NCBI GenBank assembly: GCA_903883645.1
Contig: CAISBR010000147.1
Coordinates: 1 to 64,000 of the forward strand
Direction of reading: 5' to 3'
From: an uncultured Myxococcales bacterium
GTDB taxonomy: Bacteria > Myxococcota_A > UBA9042
DNA length: 64,000 nucleotides
A program made the translations under genes and the position numbers. The first letter of the stretch is position 1. The number at the start of each line of letters is the position of its first letter. The notes beneath the pieces were generated by a model. The model did not search any database. It was not told the origin of the DNA and saw only the letters and a program-made list of their open reading frames with translations. Shown here piece after piece: positions 32,958-42,497 of this stretch.

Positions 32958-34709
32958 TCACGGCCCCGAGTCGCACGGCGCGCGCTTTGGATCCCCCGGA
33001 AAACGCACCACCACGTCGTAGGTCTGCGGGTCGGCATCGGCTGGAATTCCAAGCATTCCAGCAAAATGCCCGTCGGTGTCGGTGGGCAGCACCCCGAGCA
33101 GCCGCCCTTGCTGCGGGTGGCCCGGGTCGATCAGCCAGACCTCAACGGCCAGGCGCTGCGCCCCCACCGCGCTGTGCAGCTGCCCCGCCACCTGCAAGGG
33201 CTCGCCAATCCAGGCCATGGCGGCCATCGGCTCGAGCGCCAGCGTCGAAGCAGTGCGCAGTTGCGGGTTCGGCGGCTGCCCCTTGGCCACGGCCGGCGGC
33301 AGGCGCGGCGCCGCGAGCTCTTGGGCGCGCTGCTGCAGCCACAGTCGGCGGGCCGCATTCGGGTCTTGGCTAAAGCTACCCGTCGCCAAAGTGCCTGGTT
33401 CTTCGCCACTTTCGCCCTGTTGCCGGCCTTGCGACAGGTCTTCGGCGCCCTTGACCTTGCCCGCTCCGGCCATGGACTGCGGCATGGTCACGCCGTCGAT
33501 CTTGACCTGTCCGCTCTGGTTGGTATACGCCGCCGGTCGCGGAAACGGATCGCCGAACTGCGGTTGATGCAAGTGTTTTCCCTTGGCCGCGTGCAATTCG
33601 AGCGAGTCGGCGCCGCCGCCCAGATCGACCCGCAACCACTGCCCGCGCCCCGCCGGGTCCGGCGCCCACACTTCGGCAAAAGCGTGGGCATCGTTCATCA
33701 CATAATGAGCTGAAATGCCGAGTGAATGGCAGATGATCACAAACGCCAGCGTGCGGTGGCGACACACACCCTTCTTGCCCAGCACCAAGTCGGCCAGCGG
33801 ATCGGCACTTTGTGGTGGGGGCTCGCCAGGCTCGTAGCTGCGGAAGTACTCGACCAGCCGCATCAAAAGTGGACCGCGCGCTTGACCCGGTGCCACCCCC
33901 AGCGCCGGCCACAGCTTCTGAGCCCGCGCCTGCAATTGCGTTGGCAACGTAGGATGTTCGGGGTCGTCGCCCCCCTGCCACTGCCCCAACGGCGCCGCAA
34001 AATAGGTGGTCGGCGCGTCCATCAAGAAGCGCAGGTCAACTTCGCCTTCGGTCGGGCTGCTCACGCTGTAATTGCCGGCGGCATCGCGGTAAAACACTAG
34101 CGGCTGCTCGGGGATAGCCTGCCACGACAAAATCTGCGATGTCGGCGCCACCGAGGGCAGCGCGATCTTCTGTTCGGCGTTGAGCTTGAGGCGCAGGTGC
34201 CCCCAAAACAGCTCGTGGCCGGCGCGCGCCACCTGGCCCGTGGCCAAAATCTGCTCGCCGCGCCCCGACTTGGCCAGTGTTAGGTCGGGGTTGACTTGGT
34301 CATAAGCGTACTCGCGCTTAAACGGCGCCACCGTGGGGTCAAACACAACTTGGTAATGCAGGTCGAGGTCCGCTCCCGTGCGCCGATCGAGCCCCACATG
34401 CGGCGGCGGCTTGGCCTGGTAGGTCGGAATGGTCGCATTATGCGGTTCTACCTTCGGTTTTTCGATGCGGCCCTGCGCCGTAACAATCGCCTCGGGCAGT
34501 GCCTCGCTGCCGGCCGCCGTCTCGGTATGGTCGGTGCGCGGCGCCGTCTGGCCCGCCTGGGCCTCCGGCTGCTCGGGCCGCCCCGTCGATCCCACTCCCT
34601 CGGGCAGCGGTTCATGCAAGACCGTACCCAGCGGCGCGGCCTGCACAAAAAACGCCGTCGCCGCAAGCATGATCGCCGCGATCGCCACCGCCCATCCTAC
34701 TCGTTGCAT
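32958..34709 (-). CDS. Membrane-anchored transglutaminase-like protein
   Basis: 583 residues from the ATG at 34709, giving MQRVGWAVAIAAIMLAATAFF as a signal-anchor; a TTG at 34808 would extend it by 33 residues. The transglutaminase-like core near residues 300-400 has the Cys in KGVCRHRTLAF, His in NDAHAFAEVW and Asp in RVDLGGG, the classical catalytic triad. The C-terminal 90 residues (GEPLQVAGQLHS, YDVVVRFPG) look like an immunoglobulin-like beta domain. Unlike TgpA it has a single membrane helix. It may act as a periplasmic protease or crosslinking enzyme; substrate unknown. It is divergent from pilD. Confidence 0.8.
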   Translation of the reverse strand: MQRVGWAVAIAAIMLAATAFFVQAAPLGTVLHEPLPEGVGSTGRPEQPEAQAGQTAPRTDHTETAAGSEALPEAIVTAQGRIEKPKVEPHNATIPTYQAKPPPHVGLDRRTGADLDLHYQVVFDPTVAPFKREYAYDQVNPDLTLAKSGRGEQILATGQVARAGHELFWGHLRLKLNAEQKIALPSVAPTSQILSWQAIPEQPLVFYRDAAGNYSVSSPTEGEVDLRFLMDAPTTYFAAPLGQWQGGDDPEHPTLPTQLQARAQKLWPALGVAPGQARGPLLMRLVEYFRSYEPGEPPPQSADPLADLVLGKKGVCRHRTLAFVIICHSLGISAHYVMNDAHAFAEVWAPDPAGRGQWLRVDLGGGADSLELHAAKGKHLHQPQFGDPFPRPAAYTNQSGQVKIDGVTMPQSMAGAGKVKGAEDLSQGRQQGESGEEPGTLATGSFSQDPNAARRLWLQQRAQELAAPRLPPAVAKGQPPNPQLRTASTLALEPMAAMAWIGEPLQVAGQLHSAVGAQRLAVEVWLIDPGHPQQGRLLGVLPTDTDGHFAGMLGIPADADPQTYDVVVRFPGDPKRAPCDSGP

Positions 34710-34801
34710 CGTATTCGTCGTCTGCTCCGCGCCCCCTGTCGAGCCAGCATGCCCATTCGACGCCCGCGCCGCTACTGCGGTCTGCCCGGTCGCCGCCAGG
34801 G

Positions 34802-34830
34802 TGGTCAAAAGCGACTGTGACCGCTACGCT
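34802..34830 (+). promoter_or_regulatory. Candidate promoter for pilD
   Basis: TGGTCA at 34802-34807, a 17-bp spacer, and TACGCT at 34825-34830. The start near 34837 leaves about 29 nt before the GTG at 34866, which favours that start over the upstream in-frame TTG. Confidence 0.4.
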
Positions 34831-34865
34831 TGCTGTGCGGTACCACGCGCCGCAAGGACCCTGCC

Positions 34866-35750
34866 GTGCCCTGGTTATCGCTGATCGCCGCCGTGTTCGC
34901 GCTGCTGTGGGGCAGTCTATGGGGGTCATTCCTCAACGTGGTGGTGTATCGCGTGCCGGCCGGCCTGTCGGTGGTGCATCCGCGCTCGCGTTGTTCGAGC
35001 TGTGGCACGCCGATCGCCGCCTGGCACAACATCCCCGTCGTGTCGTGGATTTGGCTGCGCGGCCACTGTTCCACCTGCAAGGCCCCGATTTCGCCCAGGT
35101 ATCCGGCGGTCGAGGCCAGTGTGGCGGTGCTTTCGCTCGCGCTCGCCATGCCGTGGCTGCCGGCGCTGCTCGACCCGGCGGCGCTGCTTGACCCGGCCGG
35201 GCTGCCCTGGCGGCCGCTTTTGGCCCTACTGGGCGAGCAGGCGGTGGTGTTTACCTGGGTGGCGATCGCGCTTATCGACGCCGATACCTTTTTGATTCCC
35301 GATGTTTTGAGCCTGCCGCTGCCGCTGGTGGCGATTGGGATCGCGGCTGTGGTGGGCGAGCAGCGCGGCGTCGACCTGCAGATGGCCGTGCTGGGCGCGG
35401 TGGTGGCGGGCCTGGGGCTGTGGCTGTTGATGTGGCTGTACGCGCGCATGACGGGCCGCGAAGGTCTGGGGTTTGGCGACGTAAAACTACTCGCCAGCAT
35501 CGGCGCTTTGCTCGGTCTGGGTGCCGTACCCGTGGTGCTGCTGGCGGCGGCGTTGCAGGGGCTGGCCTTTGCCCTGCTGTATGCGCTTTTGTCGCGTGGC
35601 AAGGCGACCGAAGAGCGCGGTCTGCAGTCGCTGCGGCATTTGGCCATCCCCTTTGGGCCGTTCTTGGTGCTGGGTGGCATCGAGTGGCTGCTCCTGCACC
35701 GTTTGGGCGCCCAGGCGATGGCCGCTCAGGGCCTGTGGTTGCTCGACTAG
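34866..35750 (+). CDS. pilD: Prepilin peptidase / N-methyltransferase
   Basis: 294 residues from a GTG at 34866. PilD cleaves type IV prepilin and pseudopilin leaders and N-methylates the new end. The cytoplasmic loop has two CxxC pairs (CSSCGTPI and CSTCKAPI) that bind zinc, as in E. coli- and Pseudomonas-type enzymes. The catalytic aspartates are in DADTFLIPD and in GFGDVKLLASIGA (GxGD). About eight membrane helices are visible. It is the only pilus-biogenesis neighbour of the ATPase at 28050-29909, 5 kb away. Confidence 0.95.
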   Translation: MPWLSLIAAVFALLWGSLWGSFLNVVVYRVPAGLSVVHPRSRCSSCGTPIAAWHNIPVVSWIWLRGHCSTCKAPISPRYPAVEASVAVLSLALAMPWLPALLDPAALLDPAGLPWRPLLALLGEQAVVFTWVAIALIDADTFLIPDVLSLPLPLVAIGIAAVVGEQRGVDLQMAVLGAVVAGLGLWLLMWLYARMTGREGLGFGDVKLLASIGALLGLGAVPVVLLAAALQGLAFALLYALLSRGKATEERGLQSLRHLAIPFGPFLVLGGIEWLLLHRLGAQAMAAQGLWLLD

Positions 35751-35785
35751 TCGGTGCACACAGGCGTACTCTAGCCCGCGTGCGA

Positions 35786-35814
35786 TTGACCGGCTTGGGC
35801 AACCCTGCTATAAC
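35786..35814 (+). promoter_or_regulatory. Strong sigma70 promoter for yajC-secDF-recJ
   Basis: TTGACC at 35786-35791, a 17-bp spacer, and TATAAC at 35809-35814, each matching the consensus at 5 of 6 bases. The start near 35821 gives a leader of about 98 nt. Confidence 0.7.
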
Positions 35815-35918
35815 TTTGCGGCTTCGCATCCGGCCCCTCTGCCGGTCCGCGGGCAAATCCTTCGCAATGGCGCACGGTTAGCAGCCAATTGCCCCAGGTC
35901 CGAAGGCAAAGGAAGATT

Positions 35919-36362
35919 ATGTTCCAAACGATGCTGAGTGCGGGGGCGATGCGGCTGATGGCTGCGCATAACCTGCTGCTTGCACAGGCGGATCCCCTCG
36001 CTGCGGGTTCGACGCCGGCGGCTTCGGCTCCGGCCTCTTCGGGATCGGCCGCGGTGGGCACTGGTGGCAGTGCAAGCTGGATCTCGTGGGCGATGATGCT
36101 CGGTATTTTCGGCGTGTTCTACTTCTTGGTGCTGCGGCCCCAGCAGAAGCGCGCCAGTACCCACAAGACATTTATCGACGCGCTGGCGGTCGGCTCCGAC
36201 GTGGTCACCACGGGTGGCATCTACGGCACCATCGTCGGCATCGAAGATCAGATCGTTCGCCTCGAAGTGGCGCCGCGCACCGAAATTCGTGTGCACAAAA
36301 GCAATATCGCCGGCAGCAAGGCTGAGGCCGCGAGCGCCCTGGCCGCGGCGAATCCGCGCTAA
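35919..36362 (+). CDS. yajC: YajC, SecDF accessory subunit
   Basis: 147 residues from the ATG at 35919, preceded by AAAGGAAG. A first hydrophobic stretch and a Ser/Ala-rich linker come before the single helix WISWAMMLGIFGVFYFLVL, which is followed by RPQQKR and VGSDVVTTGGIYGTIVGI, the YajC hallmark. YajC joins SecD and SecF in the holotranslocon. The N-terminal extension of about 40 residues is longer than in E. coli. It is first in a yajC-secD-secF-recJ operon. Confidence 0.95.
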   Translation: MFQTMLSAGAMRLMAAHNLLLAQADPLAAGSTPAASAPASSGSAAVGTGGSASWISWAMMLGIFGVFYFLVLRPQQKRASTHKTFIDALAVGSDVVTTGGIYGTIVGIEDQIVRLEVAPRTEIRVHKSNIAGSKAEAASALAAANPR

Positions 36363-36431
36363 CAGCTGACACTTCCCCGCTTTCTGCCGCCCGTCGGCGG
36401 CCCGCCGTACCGGCGTTTCCTGGAGTCCCTG

Positions 36432-38270
36432 ATGGAGAACAAGCGCAACTGGAAGGCCTATTGGACCTTTGGCCTCCTAGCCTTGGCGATTATGCAGCTG
36501 CTGCCTACGTTTGCGCGTTACAAAGACGCCAGCGGCATCGAGAAGTCGTACTTGCCCGACGCCTATACTGCGATCTTTGACCGCACGCTTAGCTACGGCC
36601 TCGACCTTAAGGGCGGCCTTGAGCTGCGCTACACGGTCGACTACAAGAAGGCGATCTCGGATAACACTGGGCGTCTGCTCGACTCTTTGCAAGACCGCCT
36701 GGGCGACGCCTACGCCAAGACCCAGAAGAAAGACTGGGCGACGCTGGGCGAGACGGAGAAGAAGTCGGTCCTCGATCGCTTCGAGCTCAAGCGCGAGCGC
36801 TTCAACAAAATCGTGGTTAAATTCAAGAACCCTGCCGACAAGGCCCTGCTCGACGGCGAGATGGTCAACACGGTCGATCGCGAGTTCCGCCTGGCTTCAG
36901 AGGGCGCCGATGTCGTCTCGCTGACCATGCCCGACAAGCACATCATCGAACTCAAAGACAAGATCGTGTCGCAGACGCTGGATGTGATCCGCAAGCGCGT
37001 CGATGCCTTTGGTCTCGTCGAGCCCGATGTGCGCGCCTCGGGCGATGCCGACATCGACTTGCAGCTCCCCGGTCTGACGGGCCCGCAAATGTCGCGAATT
37101 CGCGAGCATATTGGCCAGGCCGCCCAGCTGACCTTCCGCATGGTCAAGCCCGAAGCCAAGGTGTTCGACGACAAGGCCGCGGCGGTCGACGAGTGGAAGA
37201 AAGGCCACGCCGAAGAGGCCAAGACCCTGACGCTGGTGCCCGATGGCCGTGGCGCCTACCTCAAGGCCGATCACAAATCCGAAATTCTCCGCTTTATTAA
37301 AGACTTGCCGCTGCCTCCGGGCGTGATGATCGGCTACGAGCTGGTCGAAAATCGCGAGATGAACGGCAAGGTGGGCACGACCTTCTGGCGCACGTACGCG
37401 GTCGAAGATCGCGCGGAGCTGAGCGGCGACAATCTGACCCGCGCCAACATTGGCTACGCCCAGCAGGGCCGCCAAGAGCCGGTGGTGCATCTGGAATTCA
37501 ACGCCCGCGGCGCGTCGATCCTCGGCGAAGTCTCGGAGAAGAACGTCAATAACCAGATGGCGATCATGCTCGACGACGATGTGGCCTCGGCGCCGCAGAT
37601 CAAAGAGAAGCTGGGTGCGCGCGTGCAGATCACGCTCGGCCGCGGTACGGGTCCGAACCAGATGATGGAAGAGGCGAAAGCCCTGGTCACCGTGCTGAAC
37701 AACGGCGCGTACAAGGCCCCGGTCATCAAGGTCCACGACATCGAAGTCGGCCCCTCGCTGGGCGCCGATGCGGTCAAGGGCGGCCTCGTCTCGATGCTCG
37801 TCGGTGTGCTGCTGGTGGTCATCTTCATGGTGGTCTACTACCGCCAGGGCGGTATGATCGCCAACGCCGCGCTGATGCTGAACCTGATCCTGCAGCTCGC
37901 TTGCTTGGTGTGGTTCAACGCCGCGCTCACGCTGCCCGGTATGGCCGGCCTGACGCTGACCACCGCCATGGCCGTGGATGCGAACATTCTGATCTTCGAG
38001 CGTATTCGCGAAGAATTGCGGGCTGGTCGCGGCGTGCGCAATGCCCTCGACCTGGGCTACGGCCGCGCCTTCTGGACCATCTTCGACTCGCACATCACGG
38101 CAGGCATGGCCGGCGGCGTGCTGATGGTCTACAGCTCGGGCCCGATCTACGGCTTCGCCGTGACGCTGCTCATCGGCATCGCCACTTCGATGTTTACGTC
38201 GATCGTCGCCACCCGGCTGGTCTACGACTGGATGATTCAAAGGGGCAAGATCGAACAGCTTTCGGTTTAA
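36432..38270 (+). CDS. secD: Protein translocase subunit SecD
   Basis: 612 residues. SecD uses the proton gradient to pull exported proteins through SecYEG. The first helix is followed by YGLDLKGGLELRYTVD, then the periplasmic P1 domain with IDLQLPGLTG. The six-helix C-terminal part has DAVKGGLVSMLVGVLLVVIF and LTLTTAMAVDANILIFERIREELR. A GGAG site lies 9 bases before the ATG. The next gene is secF, 72 bp downstream. Confidence 0.97.
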   Translation: MENKRNWKAYWTFGLLALAIMQLLPTFARYKDASGIEKSYLPDAYTAIFDRTLSYGLDLKGGLELRYTVDYKKAISDNTGRLLDSLQDRLGDAYAKTQKKDWATLGETEKKSVLDRFELKRERFNKIVVKFKNPADKALLDGEMVNTVDREFRLASEGADVVSLTMPDKHIIELKDKIVSQTLDVIRKRVDAFGLVEPDVRASGDADIDLQLPGLTGPQMSRIREHIGQAAQLTFRMVKPEAKVFDDKAAAVDEWKKGHAEEAKTLTLVPDGRGAYLKADHKSEILRFIKDLPLPPGVMIGYELVENREMNGKVGTTFWRTYAVEDRAELSGDNLTRANIGYAQQGRQEPVVHLEFNARGASILGEVSEKNVNNQMAIMLDDDVASAPQIKEKLGARVQITLGRGTGPNQMMEEAKALVTVLNNGAYKAPVIKVHDIEVGPSLGADAVKGGLVSMLVGVLLVVIFMVVYYRQGGMIANAALMLNLILQLACLVWFNAALTLPGMAGLTLTTAMAVDANILIFERIREELRAGRGVRNALDLGYGRAFWTIFDSHITAGMAGGVLMVYSSGPIYGFAVTLLIGIATSMFTSIVATRLVYDWMIQRGKIEQLSV

Positions 38271-38342
38271 CCGGCGCGGTCGGATCGACTACGAACGTTT
38301 GGGAATCTGCCCGGCCTGCGCTAGCGGCCACGCGAGAACGAA

Positions 38343-39707
38343 ATGAGCAACGAGCACAAGCACTTTAACTTGTTCAACCCCGACGCCAACTACGACTTTG
38401 TCGGTCGGCGGCGCCTGTACTACGCGCTGACCAGCATCGGCATCGTGGCGTCGATCATCGCGCTCGCCACCATCGGCTTCAACAAGGGCATCGATTTTAA
38501 GGGCGGCACCAAGCTGATCGTCGCCTTTGACGACAAGACCCCGATTGAGCGCCATGAGTTGCACGACGTTGTTTCGAAGGTGCTGCAAGAGGCGACCAAG
38601 AAGCAGGATGTGGGCCAGGTCGAAGTGCAAGACTTCTCGATGGGCGTTGGCGCGACGGTGCAGAAGAACTTCTCGGTCATCACCGAAAAGACCTCGCTGG
38701 TCACCGACGTCAGCCGCAAGGCCATCGACGACAAGCTCAATTCCCAGTTCCCCGGTGCTGAAATTCAGTGGGCGACGGAGGGTGAGGACCGTGTGTTCAT
38801 TGGCCTAAAGACCGCGATGCCCGTGGTGCAGACCTACGACAGCCTACAGAAGATCTTTGGCGACAACGGCTTCCCCAAGGTGGCGACCGGCTGCGACGAA
38901 GAGAGCAAGCTCGACGTCGAGCTGTTCCGCAACCTGCAGATGATGGCCAGCGAAGGCAAGAAGCAAGACCAGGTCAACGCCGAAGAAGCCAAGCAGCGCA
39001 CCGCCAAGACCGCCGCGCTGCAGACCCGCAGCGATCAGCACTACACGGTAGTTGTTGAGGAATTTCGCGGCAAGCTCGAGACCGGCATCTCGGCCAAGTA
39101 CGGCAAGGCGTTTATCGGCGTGATCTCGTCGACCTCGGTGTCGGCCTCGGTCGCCGGCGACATGTTGAGCCAGGGCTTGGTCGCGATTTTGTACGCGATC
39201 TTGGGCATCGTGCTCTACATCATCCTCCGCTTCGACATTCGCTACGCCCCCGGCGCGCTCATCGCCACGGTGCACGACGTGATCTTGGTCATCGGCGCCT
39301 TCTCGGTGGCGCAGGTCAAGTTCTCGATGCCCGTCGTCGCCGCGGTGCTCACGGTGGCCGGCTATTCGCTCACCGACACCATCGTCGTGTTTGACCGGAT
39401 TCGCGAAAACCAAGAGAAGCACCCCGGCGTGCCGATCGACGTGATCATCAACAGCTCGGTCAACACCACCATGAGCCGTACCGTGCTGACATCGCTGACG
39501 ACTTTGATGACGTCGCTGTCGATCTTCCTCTTTGGCGGCGGTCTGATCCGCGACTTCGCCTTTGCCATGGTCATCGGCGTCATCGTCGGCACCTTCTCGT
39601 CGATCTTCGTCGCCAGCCCGGTGTTCATGTGGCTGCACGAGCGCTTCGAGGCCCGCAAAGCCGCCGGCAAGGTGCGCGCGCGCCACGTCGAAGCCACCGC
39701 TAGCTAA
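38343..39707 (+). CDS. secF: Protein translocase subunit SecF
   Basis: 454 residues, longer than E. coli SecF (323). Landmarks are GIDFKGGTKL after the first helix and, near the C-terminus, SLTDTIVVFDRIREN and TMSRTVLTSLTTLMTSLSIFLFGG. The added length is a periplasmic insert around residues 130-250 (GCDEESKLDVELFRN, KQDQVNAEEAKQRTA) between the first and second helices. Pairs with SecD. Confidence 0.96.
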   Translation: MSNEHKHFNLFNPDANYDFVGRRRLYYALTSIGIVASIIALATIGFNKGIDFKGGTKLIVAFDDKTPIERHELHDVVSKVLQEATKKQDVGQVEVQDFSMGVGATVQKNFSVITEKTSLVTDVSRKAIDDKLNSQFPGAEIQWATEGEDRVFIGLKTAMPVVQTYDSLQKIFGDNGFPKVATGCDEESKLDVELFRNLQMMASEGKKQDQVNAEEAKQRTAKTAALQTRSDQHYTVVVEEFRGKLETGISAKYGKAFIGVISSTSVSASVAGDMLSQGLVAILYAILGIVLYIILRFDIRYAPGALIATVHDVILVIGAFSVAQVKFSMPVVAAVLTVAGYSLTDTIVVFDRIRENQEKHPGVPIDVIINSSVNTTMSRTVLTSLTTLMTSLSIFLFGGGLIRDFAFAMVIGVIVGTFSSIFVASPVFMWLHERFEARKAAGKVRARHVEATAS

Positions 39708-39724
39708 GCCTTTTCTACCTGACT

Positions 39725-41479
39725 ATGCCTTTGCGCCCATCGCCCCTGTGGCAGCTGCAAGAAGCTGACCCGTTGGCCGTGGCGCGCTTGACAGCTGCGG
39801 GTATCGCCCCGTTGGTGGCGCAGTTGCTCGTACAGCGCGACCTGGGCGAACTGTCTGTAGCGCAAGCATTTCTGGCGCCCAATCTGCGCGATCTGCCCGA
39901 CCCGTATCGGATGGCGGATGCCCAGCTTGCGGCGGCCACCATCGCCCGCGCCATGCAGCAGGGGCAGCGCATTTGTGTGTACGGCGACTACGACGTCGAC
40001 GGGGTGACGGCGGCGGCCCTGCTGCACGATGTGTTTGGTAAACTCGCTTATCCCGTACAGATTTTCTTGCCCGACCGGTTGCGCGATGGCTACGGCCTGC
40101 ACGGCGAGCGGCTGGCCGAGCTGGTGGCGCAGGGGGTGCAGCTGTTTATCGCGGTCGATTGCGGCTCGACGGCGCTGGCCGAGATCGCCCAAACCCGGGC
40201 GGCGGGCTGCGAATTCGTGGTGGTCGATCACCACACGCTGGGCGCCACCTGGCCCAATGCGACGGCGCTGCTGAACCCCAAGCGGCACGATTGTACCTAT
40301 CCAGACAAGAACTTGTCGGCGGTGGGGGTGGCGCTGGTGCTGGCGCAAGCGCTGCGGCGTACGCTGGCGGGGCTGCAGTGGCCGGGCGCGGCGAGCCTCG
40401 ACATGGGCGACCTGGTCGAGCTGGCGGCGCTGGGCACGATCGCCGATGTGGTCGAACTTCGCAACGTAAACAGGATGTTGGCGTGGCATGGCCTGCGGCG
40501 GCTGGGCAAGACGGGGCGGCTGGGGCTCAAGGCGCTGGCCAAGAAGCTGCCGCTGGATGGAATCGACGCGCACCGCGTGGGCTACCACTTGGGGCCTAAG
40601 ATCAACGCGGCGGGGCGAATTGCCGATGCGCGCACGGCTTTTGAGTTGCTGACCGAGACCGATGCCGGTCGCGCCGAAGACCTGGCGCTGCGCCTCGACC
40701 TGCACAACAACCATCGCCAAGACCTGACGGCGCTGGTGTTGCAAGAGGCGCTGGCACAGGCGCAAATGTATGTAGAATCAAAGGATTGCGTGGTGGTGGC
40801 TGGTCAGGGCTGGCATCCGGGCGTGGTTGGCATTGTGGCGGGGCGGCTGCGCGAGCAGTTTGGCGTGCCCTCGTTTGCCCTGGCGCTCGACGAGGACGGG
40901 CTGGCGCGCGGCTCAGGTCGCTCGGTGTCGGGCCTGGATCTGGTGGCGGCGCTGCACGCAATAGAGGCTGGAAGTGCGCCGATTCTTAAGCGCTTTGGCG
41001 GGCACGCCTTTGCGGCAGGGCTGACGCTGGCTGCAGAGCATGTGGATTCTTTGCGGCAGCGGCTGGCGGCGCATGTGGCGCTGGCCCTGCCCGAAAGTGA
41101 GCGCGGCGAGGTCTATCGCATCGACGCCGAGCTGCCGGTTGATCAGGCGAACCTGCTGACCTTGCAGCAAATAGAGCAGCTTGAGCCGTTTGGCAAGGGC
41201 AACCCGGCGCCGCTGTTTTTGCTGCGCGGTGTCGAGGTGCGCGATGCCAAAGTTGTAGGTAAAACGCAGGCATACATGCGGGCTAAGCTGCATACTCCGG
41301 GTCGGCAACCGGCCTGGGCGCGGCCGGCGGTGGCGGCGTTTGCGGCGATCGAGCCATGGGCTGGCGCCAAGTCGGGCGACCACATCGACGCTGTGATCAA
41401 GCTGCAGCGCAACCACTACCAGGGCACCACGACCGTGCAGGCCGATGTGCTGGCGGTGCGGCCGGCCCAGTCCGGCTAA
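39725..41479 (+). CDS. recJ: Single-strand DNA 5'-3' exonuclease RecJ
   Basis: 584 residues. RecJ degrades 5' single strands in recombination and mismatch repair. DHH-family motifs are present: motif I VYGDYDVDGVTA, motif II FIAVDCGS, motif III VVVDHHTLG, then NPKRHDCTYPDKNLSAVGVA, and in the DHHA1 domain GQGWHPGVVGIVAGR and GSGRSVSGLDL. A C-terminal OB-like domain follows. It begins 17 bp after secF, as in many deltaproteobacterial genomes. Confidence 0.96.
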   Translation: MPLRPSPLWQLQEADPLAVARLTAAGIAPLVAQLLVQRDLGELSVAQAFLAPNLRDLPDPYRMADAQLAAATIARAMQQGQRICVYGDYDVDGVTAAALLHDVFGKLAYPVQIFLPDRLRDGYGLHGERLAELVAQGVQLFIAVDCGSTALAEIAQTRAAGCEFVVVDHHTLGATWPNATALLNPKRHDCTYPDKNLSAVGVALVLAQALRRTLAGLQWPGAASLDMGDLVELAALGTIADVVELRNVNRMLAWHGLRRLGKTGRLGLKALAKKLPLDGIDAHRVGYHLGPKINAAGRIADARTAFELLTETDAGRAEDLALRLDLHNNHRQDLTALVLQEALAQAQMYVESKDCVVVAGQGWHPGVVGIVAGRLREQFGVPSFALALDEDGLARGSGRSVSGLDLVAALHAIEAGSAPILKRFGGHAFAAGLTLAAEHVDSLRQRLAAHVALALPESERGEVYRIDAELPVDQANLLTLQQIEQLEPFGKGNPAPLFLLRGVEVRDAKVVGKTQAYMRAKLHTPGRQPAWARPAVAAFAAIEPWAGAKSGDHIDAVIKLQRNHYQGTTTVQADVLAVRPAQSG

Positions 41480-41544
41480 CGCGCGAATCGCGGTCGGCCG
41501 GTTGGACGTGCGCGGGCCTCGCGTTTCGTCGAAGAGCGGCTCTG

Positions 41545-41632
41545 TCGGATTATACGATAAAAGCATCGGGTGAAAAATCTATCAATATCATGGTTACGAG
41601 AGCATCAACTGATATTTAGATCTTGTGATTAG
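41545..41632. other. AT-rich intergenic island
   Basis: About 88 bp near 35% GC lie between recJ and the fasciclin lipoprotein, against mostly GC-rich surroundings. No ORF with a ribosome-binding site is visible; a 9-codon frame at 41590 is too short to call. It directly precedes the promoter at 41623-41651 and could act as an UP-like or regulator-binding element. Confidence 0.4.
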
Positions 41633-41651
41633 CGACGAGGCTGGCTACGCT
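41623..41651 (+). promoter_or_regulatory. Promoter for the fasciclin lipoprotein
   Basis: TTGTGA at 41623-41628, a 17-bp spacer, and TACGCT at 41646-41651. The start near 41658 gives a leader of about 33 nt before the GTG at 41691. Confidence 0.5.
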
Positions 41652-41690
41652 ACCGGGCCAGCGACACTGCCGTTGCGTCTTGAGGTCACT

Positions 41691-42296
41691 GTGGGTCTTA
41701 CCTTTCGTTTTCCGCGCGTTGCCACCCTTGTCCTTGGGGGCGCCGTTGCGCTTAGTTGTACCAAGCCGTCCGAGCCGCAGCCGGCTGCCGCTGCCGCCGC
41801 ACCCGAGGCGGCCCAAGCCACCGAACCAGCAAAGCCTGCCGAACCCGCACCGCCGCCCGCGCCCAAGTCCGACGCCGAAAAGACGGTGGTCGATGTGGCG
41901 ATCGGTTCCAAGGACCACACCACCCTGGTCGCTGCGGTCAAGGCGGCCGATTTGGTGGTCAGCCTGTCGAGCCCTGGTGGCGCGTACACGGTATTTGCTC
42001 CGACCAATGCCGCGTTCGACAAACTGCCCAAGGGCACCGTCGAAGAGCTGCTCAAGCCCGAAAAGAAGGGCGATCTGACGGCGATTCTGAAGCACCATGC
42101 CGCCGTGCCCATCCTGAAGCTCAGCGATCTGAAAGACGGGCAGGTGGTGGCGATGTCCGACGGTCAGAAAGTGACCATCCACGTGCAGGGCGACAAGGTG
42201 ATGGTCGAGAACGCGACGATTCTGGCCTCGGTGCCCGCCATGAACGGCGTGGTGCATGTGATCGATACGGTGCTGTTGCCGACGCCGGCCAAGTAG
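41691..42296 (+). CDS. Fasciclin (FAS1) domain lipoprotein
   Basis: 201 residues from a GTG at 41691, chosen because GAGGT precedes it by 5 bases and the resulting signal ends in GGAVALSC (lipid Cys23). A Pro/Ala/Glu-rich linker follows. Residues 65-200 form one FAS1 domain: the H1 motif YTVFAPTNAAFDKLPKG, LTAILKHHAAV, and the H2 motif NGVVHVIDTVLLP. FAS1 domains mediate adhesion or bind small ligands. An ATG-type start at 41625 would bury the signal inside the protein. Confidence 0.88.
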   Translation: MGLTFRFPRVATLVLGGAVALSCTKPSEPQPAAAAAAPEAAQATEPAKPAEPAPPPAPKSDAEKTVVDVAIGSKDHTTLVAAVKAADLVVSLSSPGGAYTVFAPTNAAFDKLPKGTVEELLKPEKKGDLTAILKHHAAVPILKLSDLKDGQVVAMSDGQKVTIHVQGDKVMVENATILASVPAMNGVVHVIDTVLLPTPAK

Positions 42297-42397
42297 CCGC
42301 GCCGCCGCCGCGGGCTGGCGGGTCTACGGCTCTAGCCTGCGGCGTTTCTGGCCCAGGCCTAGCCGCCTACCGCCAAGCAGCAATGCCAATTGGGTAT

Positions 42398-42426
42398 TTG
42401 ACGGGTGCTTCTGCGACACGTACGCT
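42398..42426 (+). promoter_or_regulatory. Promoter for the tail-fibre-like exported protein
   Basis: TTGACG at 42398-42403, a 17-bp spacer, and TACGCT at 42421-42426, the same -10 sequence as at 41646. The start near 42433 gives a leader of about 65 nt ending in AAAGGAGAACT before the ATG at 42498. Confidence 0.5.
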
Positions 42427-42497
42427 TTGGTCTACGTCGCAGCTGCCTCTGCTGCCCATCTCTTGCGGGCTAACTACCTCTGTTTAAAAGGAGAACT

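Noticed and set aside
36897..38240. 447-codon minus-strand frame
   Set aside because: Shadow of secD, with no membrane helices or motif.
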